From Patescibacteria group bacterium (GTDB lineage Bacteria; Patescibacteriota; Minisyncoccia; Phycocordibacterales; SBAW01): a stretch of 35,223 bases of DNA. Location of the stretch: contig JAIEMM010000011.1 in NCBI GenBank assembly GCA_019752125.1, positions 1 to 35,223 on the forward strand. The letters are read 5' to 3'. A program made the translations under genes and the position numbers. The notes under the pieces were generated by a model. That model had not been told where the DNA came from and did not search any database. It saw only the letters and a list, made by a program, of their open reading frames with translations. Below, one piece after another: positions 21,421 through 28,284 of the stretch (positions within the stretch are counted from its first letter, which is position 1; each line of letters begins with the position of its first letter).

Positions 21421-21525
21421 GCGCACGTTGGCGCTTGCATACCCTACCAATCCACATTCAGTGTGACAAGTTCATCATGATATTAATGTGAGGGTATAGG
21501 GATTTTAGCTATATTTTATAAAGAT
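21421..21525. other. AT-rich gene-free stretch before the left palindrome
   Basis: No ORF or tRNA. It ends with ATATTTTATAAAGATT, which could be a -10 region directly next to the palindrome at 21526. Nothing else is evident. Confidence 0.3.
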
Positions 21526-21548
21526 TTTACTGCACTAGGTGCAGTAAA
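21526..21548 (+). repeat. Palindromic site, left copy (core TAG)
   Basis: TACTGCAC-TAG-GTGCAGTA with two more symmetric bases on each side, giving 10-bp arms around a 3-nt core. The asymmetric core makes this the exact reverse complement of the right copy at 23943-23961. The two sites bracket the HNH operon. No third copy was seen. Confidence 0.9.
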
Positions 21549-21648
21549 CACTGCCTGCCGCCAAAACGGACCTTTTAACAGGCATAATTAATTAAGGTCC
21601 TCGGTCTGCTTAGGTGGGCTTTTGCCGCGGAAGTAAGCAAAAACCCTC
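21549..21648 (+). other. Short structured intergenic segment
   Basis: Two inverted repeats, GGACCTT/AAGGTCC (21568 and 21594) and GGGCTTTTGC/GCAAAAACCC (21616 and 21637, one mismatch). The first loop contains CAGGCA, complementary to TGCCTG just upstream. No T-tract and no ORF. It lies between the left palindrome and the 3' end of the operon. Confidence 0.4.
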
Positions 21649-21891
21649 TCATCCGATGACATGATACTTCTGCGTACTTTTGTCTAAATAAAAAATGTGA
21701 TTAATGCGACCAACAGGTCTTTTTGAATCCATTAAAACTCGGTAGGGTCTCGCAATCGCGCTATCTAGAGAAGTGTTCACTCCGTCTATTCCATGGTCGT
21801 ATTTAAACTCAGCGGTAAAAGAAAGAGATTCAGCATATTTTATTTTCTTCCCTGGGAACTGTTTAGCAATTTTATCCTTTAGAGAAAACAT
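21649..21891 (-). CDS. Uncharacterised small protein of the HNH operon, 80 aa
   Basis: Third gene of the operon; the ATG is 4 bases after the stop of the PD-(D/E)XK-like gene, so it is translationally coupled. Lys-rich start (MFSLKDKIAKQFPGKKIKY), beta-strand-like middle (SLSFTAEFKYDH) and a C-terminal half (RPYRVLMDSKRPVGRINHIFY). No TM segment, zinc motif or nuclease motif. I do not recognise it. In a toxin- or nuclease-like operon such a small protein could be an inhibitor, adaptor or target-binding subunit; this is inference from position only. Confidence 0.75.
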   Translation of the reverse strand: MFSLKDKIAKQFPGKKIKYAESLSFTAEFKYDHGIDGVNTSLDSAIARPYRVLMDSKRPVGRINHIFYLDKSTQKYHVIG

Positions 21892-21895
21892 CCTT

Positions 21896-22879
21896 TTATT
21901 CTTCGTCTAAATAGTCAAAAGTGTGGGCGCCTGGGCCCTCGTGCTGTTTTGCTTCTCTAGTTTGGTGTACGTATTCGTCAGTTGCACGATATTCTTCACC
22001 AAACGGTAGTGCTTCTGAAGATAAAGGATTTGTAGCGAGAGGATTATGTACAACTATAAAATTTTCTCCCATCTCGTTAGAAAGGCGGGGGCTATTTATT
22101 ACATTATCAATGCAATAAATCACGGCACTTATTCCAGCATGAGCTGGATTCGCAAAGAAAGTCATCGATACTTCATTCCCGCTTTTCTTTCTGATATTCG
22201 GCCTTAACTGCCAAAATGCTTCGGGCCCTGCAGGCGGAGTTACTTCGGTACCTGGTACAGGAAAACGAATCGCCTGATGACCAATACCAAACAAGACTTT
22301 TAGTATGAGAGATGGCGGCATCTCAATATGTTCGAGTTCAGAGCGATTTATTGCTATAACATACGGATCTCCCGCAGCGATAAAGCCATTTGTGAGATCG
22401 GATTGATACTTCCTGTATTTTGCATCTAAAGCCGCAGCTACTCGTAACGACATATTCTCTTCGGGTACATTAACAGCGACTCGATAATTCATCTCAGGAA
22501 CTCTATCTGGCCCATCTCCCTTACGGGCTGAAATAGCTTCTATCCATGTTATGCGATTACCATTCTGATCTCTAACGTCAAAATCAGGCCCTGCATCGTT
22601 GTGTGCCCCAAGCATGAATCCTCTATTGATCAGAGTGACTCCTAAGTAAAGCTCCCAAGAACGTGCATTAAAGTTTCTCTTAAAGCTACCTAGAAAGTCA
22701 GTATCAGCGTATGGTTGATACTGTAGCCAAAGGCTTTCCATCCATTGTCTTACCTTTCTGCGCAGACCATACGCACCTTGGCAGATATACCCCGCATCAT
22801 AGTCCGGATGCTGCTTCAGCAAAGCAGCCAATTCTTGATCAGTTTTTATTTCCGGGAAATTGTCTGAAAACAAAGACAT
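21896..22879 (-). CDS. Putative PD-(D/E)XK-like nuclease protein, 327 aa
   Basis: A central block reads RSWELYLGVTLINRGF, then AGPDFDV, then ITWIEAISA. Glu76, Asp99 and Glu114 fall in the E...D...ExA/K order of PD-(D/E)XK nucleases, but the final Lys is replaced (IEAIS), so activity is uncertain. The N-terminal 70 residues are helical and Trp/Tyr-rich (RQWMESLWLQYQPYAD); the C-terminal part has VIYCIDNVINS and an acidic tail. The gaps are 4 bases to the HNH gene and 4 to the 80-aa gene. The three likely form one functional unit. A plain hypothetical protein is the alternative. Confidence 0.6.
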   Translation of the reverse strand: MSLFSDNFPEIKTDQELAALLKQHPDYDAGYICQGAYGLRRKVRQWMESLWLQYQPYADTDFLGSFKRNFNARSWELYLGVTLINRGFMLGAHNDAGPDFDVRDQNGNRITWIEAISARKGDGPDRVPEMNYRVAVNVPEENMSLRVAAALDAKYRKYQSDLTNGFIAAGDPYVIAINRSELEHIEMPPSLILKVLFGIGHQAIRFPVPGTEVTPPAGPEAFWQLRPNIRKKSGNEVSMTFFANPAHAGISAVIYCIDNVINSPRLSNEMGENFIVVHNPLATNPLSSEALPFGEEYRATDEYVHQTREAKQHEGPGAHTFDYLDEE

Positions 22880-22883
22880 AAAG

Positions 22884-23906
22884 TTATGACAGGTCTACGG
22901 GATGATCCATTTTGTATCCTAGATACGGCTTTTGTCCTGGCGTAAAGCGATAGGCCACCTCTGCTTCTTCTGGGACCGAGTGATTTTCCACAAGAATAAA
23001 CTCATAAGTGAAAATATTGTAGATCTGTATCACGCCTACAACATGTCCGCCTTGGTTCTCGATCCGAACGTTATAGCTATCGCTTGCAAACCTTAGATTA
23101 TCTTTTTCCTCTCCTGTCCAAAAAGGTTTTTGTGTGATTCTTCCCAACAGGGTATCGCCGTCGTATCTAATAAAATTTCTTGCTTTGTCCCATTCAGGCT
23201 TAACTGTCTCTGCCTCGCCAATGTAATAGGTTGCAAAGTTGAATAAAACTTTTGCAATTGCACGTCTATGACGTTTGTCGATCGTGCCTTCAATCGTGCC
23301 CCGCACAATAACTTTTCCATCCGGATCTACGTTTTTAAGAAAAGGGATCTCATCCATCATTTCCTTTTCCCTGTAAGGAATGTTGTATTTCTTTAACTCA
23401 GCGACCACCTCGTCATACCTCTCTTTAGAAGGGCCATATATTCGCATCTGTCGACTCCCTGGAGTTGTGCCGCCATGCTCATCTTCGATGATTTTTACGT
23501 CTTTTATTTGATCCAGTCTGTATCTCTCCCATTTATCTTTTTTTATATTCCAGATCCAAAATTGAGGAAGAAGTAGGCCACCCTTACCAGTTTTTGGATC
23601 TGGGGGGCCAAGTAAAGCCCCACCATACTCTCCATTTTCCTCGGTCTCTTCAAGAGAGAAAATTAGACTCTTGGGCGCACCCTTTGCATCCGAAGTAATA
23701 CCTTTTTTGGATCGAGTGACCCCTTCAATAGTGTCTCGCGCAAGCAACAGATCAAGTTCCTTACCGAAATAAGTGTTGCATTCATCGCAAACATTCCTAA
23801 GAGTCGGAGTGTCAGAGCTGAACTTACCAAAGCTTTGAGGAATGACATGCTCTACCCCTTTAAAGTTTTCAACTCCTTCTTTTTTGCAATATATGCATGC
23901 ATTCAC
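22884..23906 (-). CDS. HNH endonuclease domain protein, 340 aa
   Basis: The N-terminus carries an HNH/zinc finger: C4-x2-C7, EHVIPQSFG (His20), and C40-DE-C43-N44 followed by FGKELDLLLARDTIEG. The rest (about residues 80-340) is an uncharacterised region with VIVRGTIEG and basic segments (KRHRRAIAKVL). HNH proteins of this type nick or cut DNA in restriction and other defence systems. First gene of a three-gene minus-strand operon. The start is preceded at 37 bases by the right palindrome, which could be its operator. Confidence 0.82.
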   Translation of the reverse strand: MNACIYCKKEGVENFKGVEHVIPQSFGKFSSDTPTLRNVCDECNTYFGKELDLLLARDTIEGVTRSKKGITSDAKGAPKSLIFSLEETEENGEYGGALLGPPDPKTGKGGLLLPQFWIWNIKKDKWERYRLDQIKDVKIIEDEHGGTTPGSRQMRIYGPSKERYDEVVAELKKYNIPYREKEMMDEIPFLKNVDPDGKVIVRGTIEGTIDKRHRRAIAKVLFNFATYYIGEAETVKPEWDKARNFIRYDGDTLLGRITQKPFWTGEEKDNLRFASDSYNVRIENQGGHVVGVIQIYNIFTYEFILVENHSVPEEAEVAYRFTPGQKPYLGYKMDHPVDLS

Positions 23907-23942
23907 AGTAGATTGAATCTAACATTTCAGAGGGGTCTCTAC

Positions 23943-23961
23943 TACTGCACCTAGTGCAGTA
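23943..23961 (-). repeat. Palindromic site, right copy (core CTA)
   Basis: TACTGCAC-CTA-GTGCAGTA, the exact reverse complement of the 19-bp heart of the left copy. It lies 37-55 bases before the HNH start, where a -35/operator would be expected. Confidence 0.9.
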
Positions 23962-23971
23962 AATAAGGCGT

Positions 23972-24029
23972 AGCAGAAAACTCCCTCGAAGAACCCATAT
24001 TTGAAGGCATTTTCTAAAAGTTTTCTGCT
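23972..24029 (+). repeat. 11-bp inverted repeat with a 36-nt loop
   Basis: AGCAGAAAACT and AGTTTTCTGCT are perfectly complementary. The loop begins CCCTCGAA, which can pair with the upstream TTCAGAGGG (one bulge). It lies in the gap between the divergent HNH operon and the plus-strand hypothetical gene. Confidence 0.6.
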
Positions 24030-24151
24030 GTAAAACACAGTTTTTGGATGTGGATTTATTCACCCTCCAAACATGGGATAATGGGCATGCCAAAACCCGC
24101 AAAAGTCGACTCCGCGAAATTCCAGAAAATAACCTTCAATAAAGCCATAGT

Positions 24152-24799
24152 TTGCTTGGGAAACCCGCAGAGGCCACAGGAGTTTTATCGCAGATCCCTA
24201 ATGATTTCGACATGTACGGAGCGAAGATGGAAATATGGTGGCTAACACGTAAGTTAAAAGGTCGGACTTGGCTCTCATCCTCAGTGTCATGGGGCGAAGA
24301 TGGTGACCTGAAGGTTCAGTACGAACTCGACATGCGGCCTGATAGTGAGTTCAGGCCTGAATTTAAGCTTTCGTATAGCGTAGACGATCGGGACGGAGTG
24401 TCGCAGGACATACACTACTCAGTGTATTTGGATGAAACCCCGGCCAACTACGGAGGGTTCAGGTATTGGTTTTTCTGCCCACTCTCGAAAGACGGGAAAT
24501 ATCGATGTAATCGACGTGTTGCGGTTCTGTATTTCAGTGGAAGATATTTTGGCTGTCGCCAGTGCATTGGCTACGAATACGACTCGAAAAGCATCAATTA
24601 CAGCTCCACCTCCCATCGCTATATTTCAATACTGAAGATGCAGGATATGTCAGAAAATCTTAAACGCTGTACATGGCGCGGCAAGGACACACGACAGATG
24701 AAGCAGTTCAGGAAACTTTGTGAACAGGCAGGCTGTCCGAAGTATGCCGACGCGCTCATTCGTTTACGTTCACGCCGGAAAACTCTAAAGGTGACCTAG
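24152..24799 (+). CDS. Hypothetical zinc-ribbon-like protein, up to 215 aa
   Basis: The C-terminal half has GGFRYWFFCPL, RCNRRVAVLYFSGRYFGCRQC and YEYDSKS. This pattern (GG-RxWFxCP...C-RRV-LY...FGCRxC) occurs in a widespread uncharacterised bacterial/phage family; paired Cys suggest zinc binding. The start is unclear: TTG at 24152 (track) or ATG at 24212 (MYGAKMEIW). An overlapping frame from 24087 (MPKPAKVDSAKFQKIT...) gives a plausible N-terminus, so a frameshift between the two frames is possible. It converges with the next minus-strand gene, overlapping by 4 bases. Confidence 0.65.
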   Translation: MLGKPAEATGVLSQIPNDFDMYGAKMEIWWLTRKLKGRTWLSSSVSWGEDGDLKVQYELDMRPDSEFRPEFKLSYSVDDRDGVSQDIHYSVYLDETPANYGGFRYWFFCPLSKDGKYRCNRRVAVLYFSGRYFGCRQCIGYEYDSKSINYSSTSHRYISILKMQDMSENLKRCTWRGKDTRQMKQFRKLCEQAGCPKYADALIRLRSRRKTLKVT

Positions 24800-25287
24800 T
24801 TCTGTATACTGCTTAGAATGCCGTCGTCGAAGTAGATGTAGTTAGAGCCATATACCCACTGCTCGTTTGTGCCGTCCGCCGTTATAGTGCGGTTAACGTG
24901 ATCCGGCTCACCCCATGCCGCACGTGCCTGCTCTGGGCTCATGCCTATAGCGACTTTCTTTTCGAGTATTAAATCGCAGGCCTTTCGTTTCCAGTCAGTG
25001 TGTTTGGCACAGAGCTTGCCTGCTGGAGTTTCCTGCCATGCTGCGAGTTCGGCCGCTTGTTTTGCAGCGTCTTCGGCGTTAACAGTTGAGTTTGATGGTT
25101 TAGACCCACCAAGGCCGATACTGAAAATCACAAATAGAATTAGGGCTCCTAGAAACCCGGCCACGAACTTGCGCCACACAGTCCATTTATAAATTTTCCC
25201 CTGACAATGAGGACAGCGTGTAGCTGCCTTGTCGACCTCCGCTTTGCAGTGAGGGCAAATGCCTTTCGCTGCGGTTGTGGTGACCAT
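24796..25287 (-). CDS. Zinc-ribbon membrane protein with SmpA/BamE-like C-terminus
   Basis: 163 aa from MVTTTAAKGICP. Two CPHC knuckles (ICPHCKAEVD and RCPHCQGKI) form a zinc ribbon, followed by one TM helix (FVAGFLGALILFVIFSIGL), a linker and a C-terminal domain with IGMSPEQARAAWGEPDHVN and QWVYGSNYIYFDDGILSSI, the SmpA/OmlA/BamE-like pattern. The track start (25368) adds 27 unlikely residues; TAATTT lies 8 bases before the ATG at 25287. Function unknown; such proteins are often small envelope or signalling parts. Confidence 0.75.
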   Translation of the reverse strand: MVTTTAAKGICPHCKAEVDKAATRCPHCQGKIYKWTVWRKFVAGFLGALILFVIFSIGLGGSKPSNSTVNAEDAAKQAAELAAWQETPAGKLCAKHTDWKRKACDLILEKKVAIGMSPEQARAAWGEPDHVNRTITADGTNEQWVYGSNYIYFDDGILSSIQN

Positions 25288-25295
25288 AGTAATAA

Positions 25296-25301
25296 AAATT
25301 A
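25296..25301 (-). promoter_or_regulatory. -10 box before the zinc-ribbon gene
   Basis: TAATTT followed by TTATTACT (8 nt) and ATG at 25287. It supports the shorter start. Confidence 0.45.
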
Positions 25302-25335
25302 CCGGATAAATCCGGCGTTTGGACTCAGAAACACT

Positions 25336-25433
25336 GAGCCCCACGCCAGCTAGGCTTTGCAGCCCCACACCCGTTTCCAGATATGGCCCATCGCTGAGTC
25401 GCTGAACGTGGGGTTCAGTGTCAGCGATGGGTC
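25336..25433. other. Long stem-loop with possible upstream pairing
   Basis: GGCCCATCGCTGA (25385-25397) pairs with TCAGCGATGGGTC (25421-25433), 13 bp with one G-U. Its loop holds CGTGGGGTTC, complementary (one G-U) to GAGCCCCACG at 25336-25345. A competing hairpin CTGAAC/GTTCAG exists inside the loop. It lies in the divergent gap of the zinc-ribbon and 245-aa genes. Confidence 0.5.
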
Positions 25434-25533
25434 TTGACGACCTTGCCGTACAGCGATGCTGTGCGGGTTAGGTCCTTTGTATTCAGTTGTATGCAGTCTT
25501 GCGACCGCACTTTCAATCATAGGTCAAAGTCGG

Positions 25534-25539
25534 TAATAT
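25534..25539 (+). promoter_or_regulatory. -10 box for the leaderless 245-aa gene
   Basis: TAATAT followed by CTCAATT (7 nt) and ATG at 25547. No Shine-Dalgarno. Confidence 0.55.
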
Positions 25540-25546
25540 CTCAATT

Positions 25547-26284
25547 ATGAACGCTCGTGTGCCGAACCCCTCGGCATATTTTGATGAGGCTGAAATATCC
25601 ACAGAGATATTGCGTGTCTTGCCGCGCGGTATGATGGAATTTTTAAAATATAGATTTACGCAAGATGGTGTATATGACCGTAAGACTGCTGATGATTTTA
25701 CTGTGCTTAGAGAACGTCTCGGCAATTCTGAGTATCGATTTACTTCTCCAGAGCTGCAGGCTTTTAAAGAATCATTTATAAGGCTAGATGACGTACTGAC
25801 TGATGACTTTGGGTATGAGGCTCGCCGCGAACATTTTGTGATTCATCAAACTAGGAAAGATGAAGTAAAACAGGATCTACAGAAACTCTTCCCGGTGTTC
25901 GAGAAAGCACACGCTGATCTTGTACGTTCAATGCGTAACTCTCCAGCAACACAAATTTCACTCTCAGCTATGAGCATAAAGTTCAATGATTCCGAAGCGG
26001 CTATTTATTTCGGAGATAAGGTCTGTAAATTACCCCCATTTAAAAATGAGCATTATTTATGCAAATTTATGTTTTCGCAACCAGCAGCTCAACCTATTGA
26101 CTGGTCCGAAGTGAGTCGTGGAATTACTGGTACCGACCCACTCGTCTCTAGAATGGCAACCAAAAAGCTTCAGAGGACGGTCAAAGACGCGGTGTATGCG
26201 GTCAATCATCGTGTTCATGAGGATATTAATAGTTCGGAGGACTTATTTACTTGGAAAGAATTAACGATAACCCGTAACTTTTAG
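25547..26284 (+). CDS. Hypothetical protein with winged-helix-like C-terminus, 245 aa
   Basis: The N-terminal part is helical (EISTEILRVLPRGMMEFLKY; LFPVFEKAHADLVRSMRN). The C-terminal 100 residues read as strand-helix-helix-strand: AAIYFGDKVCKLPPFKNEHYLCKFMF, PIDWSEV, RTVKDAVYAVNHRVHED, FTWKELTITRN. This layout is common in CPR accessory proteins and resembles a winged helix-turn-helix, suggesting a DNA-binding role, though no family can be named. It is followed by a hairpin and a terminator, so it is a single-gene unit upstream of the recombinase. Confidence 0.7.
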   Translation: MNARVPNPSAYFDEAEISTEILRVLPRGMMEFLKYRFTQDGVYDRKTADDFTVLRERLGNSEYRFTSPELQAFKESFIRLDDVLTDDFGYEARREHFVIHQTRKDEVKQDLQKLFPVFEKAHADLVRSMRNSPATQISLSAMSIKFNDSEAAIYFGDKVCKLPPFKNEHYLCKFMFSQPAAQPIDWSEVSRGITGTDPLVSRMATKKLQRTVKDAVYAVNHRVHEDINSSEDLFTWKELTITRNF

Positions 26285-26321
26285 CGGTGAGCCGTCAGTG
26301 ACTCACCACCCTTTAAGAGAG

Positions 26322-26346
26322 ACTGGCAACTAGCCAGTTTTTTGTT
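26322..26346 (+). terminator. Terminator after the 245-aa gene
   Basis: ACTGGC-AACTA-GCCAGT followed by TTTTTGTTT. A further hairpin GGTGAG/CTCACC lies just after the stop codon (26286-26307). Confidence 0.85.
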
Positions 26347-26355
26347 TGGGGAATT

Positions 26356-26427
26356 GAACGCTCCCAAGGCCGTTGCTCATCTGGCGGGTGCTTTCGAGCG
26401 TTCATAACCTGCCAGATGAATAACGGC
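26356..26427 (+). other. Interleaved inverted repeats (pseudoknot-type) upstream of the recombinase operon
   Basis: Three perfect complementary pairs in the order 1-2-3-1'-3'-2': GAACGCTC (26356) with GAGCGTTC (26396); GCCGTT (26369) with AACGGC (26422); CATCTGGC (26378) with GCCAGATG (26411). Pairs 2 and 3 form a stem with a symmetric 3x3 internal loop; arm 1' sits in its apical loop and pairs upstream. It could be an RNA pseudoknot in the leader of the 64-aa/recombinase mRNA, or a DNA site used by the recombinase. Confidence 0.65.
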
Positions 26428-26463
26428 TTTATGCATGGTCAGTACCAAGTTAGCGGAGAAATA

Positions 26464-26658
26464 ATGTTGAGCATAGAACAAATGCTGAAAATAGACCCAT
26501 CTCTATCCGAACTAAGTGAAGCGGAGCTAGAGGAACTTCGTGCTTCCCTATATGAAACTGCTCAAATCGGCTTTGACTATTGGCGGGAAAAGAAAGGTGG
26601 TTCCAAAAATCCTATTAGGTCGTTGACATCGGAGGCAGAAGACGCTCCCATTGATTAG
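26464..26658 (+). CDS. Small acidic protein encoded before the recombinase, 64 aa
   Basis: The start at 26464 (MLSIEQMLKIDPSL) has AGCGGAG 5 bases upstream; the track start (26416) lies in the stem-loop. Leu/Glu-rich helices (LSELSEAELEELRASLYE) then FDYWREKKGGSKNP. The recombinase ATG is 2 bases after the stop, so the pair is coupled. It may be a recombination directionality or regulatory partner by position; no motif proves this. Confidence 0.7.
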   Translation: MLSIEQMLKIDPSLSELSEAELEELRASLYETAQIGFDYWREKKGGSKNPIRSLTSEAEDAPID

Positions 26659-26660
26659 GT

Positions 26661-28211
26661 ATGGGAACTACAACAGAAAGTACAGGGGTGATTTATTGCA
26701 GGGTTTCCTCAGCTGAGCAAGTTGCTGGCACGAGTCTCGTCATGCAAGAACGCTACTGTCGAGAATACGCAGAGCGAGAGAAGGTGAAGGTGTTAGCTTG
26801 TTTTATCGAAGAAGGCGAATCCGCAAAAACAGCAAATCGAACTGAATTTCAAAAGGCATTGAGTTTTTGTGCTGACAAGAAAAACTCAGTGAATTTCTTT
26901 ATTGTCTACAAATTAGATCGTTTTGCACGTAATCAAAATGATCATGTGGCAACACGGGCATTTTTAAAAAGATATAAAACTGAGCTGAGATCTGTTACTG
27001 AACCTATAAATGAAACTTCGGTCGGACGTTTACAAGAGGGCATTCTCTCAGTATTTGCAGAGTTTGATAACAACGTGCGCGCAGATAGAAGCAAGAATGG
27101 AATGATGGAGCGTATAAAACAAGGTGTATGGGTATGGCAGGCACCCATTGGCTATAAACGCCTTGTGCAGGGCGGGAACCTTGTCCCAGACGAAAACATC
27201 GCTCCCTACATAAAACTGGCCTTTGAAGAATATGCAAAAGGTACGCATAGCTTCCAGTCACTTTCCGATTATCTGAAAGAGCGCGGTTTCCGCACAAGGA
27301 TTGGTAAAAAGCCCTGCCCTCAACTGATCCAAAGAATAATTAGAAACCCCATCTATTGTGCTCAGATGAAAATTTGGGACATGGAGGCAAAAGGGACTTT
27401 TGAAGAGATTGTTAGCGAGGAGCTGTACCTAAGATGCCAGCCTTCTTTGCGTAAGTTCGGAGGTGGAAATAAAAGAGAAATAGCTCATCCTGTTTTTCCT
27501 CTCCGTCGCTTTACAATATGTGAGATATGCAACAAAGGACTTACAGGGAGTTCATCCACTGGCAGAAAAAATAAAAAATATCCTTACTATCATCATCACA
27601 AGCAAGGATGTCCTGCGGCTATCTCAACCCCTAAAGAAACGCTTGAGCAAAATTTCGTAGAATATTTAATGGAGGTCGGTCCGAATTCAAAATATGAAAA
27701 GATATTTCGGGCTGTCGTGCTGGATGTATGGCAGAGCAATTACAAGGCTCTCGATGGTGAAAATGCGCGTATACGCAAAGAAATTGAAAACCTTGAGATA
27801 GAGCGTCAGAGAGTGTTCGACTTGCATAGGGCGGGCACCTACAGCGATTCAGAGTTTTCTGAACAGAAAGAACGCATCGGACTGCGGATTATAGAGAAGA
27901 AAAACCACTTGGATGATAAGCGTGTCGAAGAATTTAATATGGAAGAAGCATTGAATTTCTGCTTCAACCTCATACGAAATGGGGGTGAAACATGGAACGG
28001 GCTCGAAGATTTTCCAAACCTGCGGTTAAGGTTCCAAAAATCGGTCTTTCCTCAAAATGTGACCTTTGATGGTAAAAAATTTGGAAACAAGAAATTAGCC
28101 TTAGTTTATAGGCTGAAAGAGGAAAGTTCTGCTGAAAAATCTAACTTGGTGCGCCCACCAGGATTCGAACCTGGGACCATCTCCTTAAGAGGGAGTTGCT
28201 CTACCAACTGA
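26661..28211 (+). CDS. Large serine recombinase (site-specific integrase)
   Basis: 516 aa. N-terminal resolvase domain with the nucleophile Ser in YCRVSSAEQ, KLDRFARN and DNNVRADRSKNGM (helix E). Then the recombinase domain (APIGYKRLV, FRTRIGKKPCPQLIQRIIRNPIY), a zinc ribbon (CEICNKGLTG ... CPAA), and a coiled coil (ENLEIERQRVFDLH). It should catalyse integration/excision of the accessory element. The last 22 residues are the antisense reading of tRNA-Lys (VRPPGFEPGT), i.e. the gene runs 65 bases into the tRNA, as expected if integration at tRNA-Lys fused a new 3' end. Confidence 0.92.
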   Translation: MGTTTESTGVIYCRVSSAEQVAGTSLVMQERYCREYAEREKVKVLACFIEEGESAKTANRTEFQKALSFCADKKNSVNFFIVYKLDRFARNQNDHVATRAFLKRYKTELRSVTEPINETSVGRLQEGILSVFAEFDNNVRADRSKNGMMERIKQGVWVWQAPIGYKRLVQGGNLVPDENIAPYIKLAFEEYAKGTHSFQSLSDYLKERGFRTRIGKKPCPQLIQRIIRNPIYCAQMKIWDMEAKGTFEEIVSEELYLRCQPSLRKFGGGNKREIAHPVFPLRRFTICEICNKGLTGSSSTGRKNKKYPYYHHHKQGCPAAISTPKETLEQNFVEYLMEVGPNSKYEKIFRAVVLDVWQSNYKALDGENARIRKEIENLEIERQRVFDLHRAGTYSDSEFSEQKERIGLRIIEKKNHLDDKRVEEFNMEEALNFCFNLIRNGGETWNGLEDFPNLRLRFQKSVFPQNVTFDGKKFGNKKLALVYRLKEESSAEKSNLVRPPGFEPGTISLRGSCSTN

Positions 28212-28222
28212 GCTATAGGCGC
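28150..28222 (-). tRNA. tRNA-Lys (anticodon CTT)
   Basis: Acceptor GCGCCTA/TGGGCGC (one T-G). D-arm GCTCAGTTGGTAGAGC. Anticodon loop CTCTTAA gives CTT; the top pair of the anticodon stem is an A-A mismatch. T-arm CCAGGTTCGAATCCTGG. Discriminator A with encoded CCA (28149-28147). Its 3' half overlaps the 3' end of the serine recombinase on the other strand. Confidence 0.93.
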
Positions 28223-28284
28223 GAGTGAGGAAGGAACCGAAAACTTGTTTTTGATTTCCCCGAACGAAACGTCTATATCCTCGA

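Noticed and set aside
25373-25475. Integron attC site near GTTAGGT
   Set aside because: A GTTAGGT matches the GTTRRRY core, but no RYYYAAC partner at the right distance was found and no tyrosine integron integrase is present.
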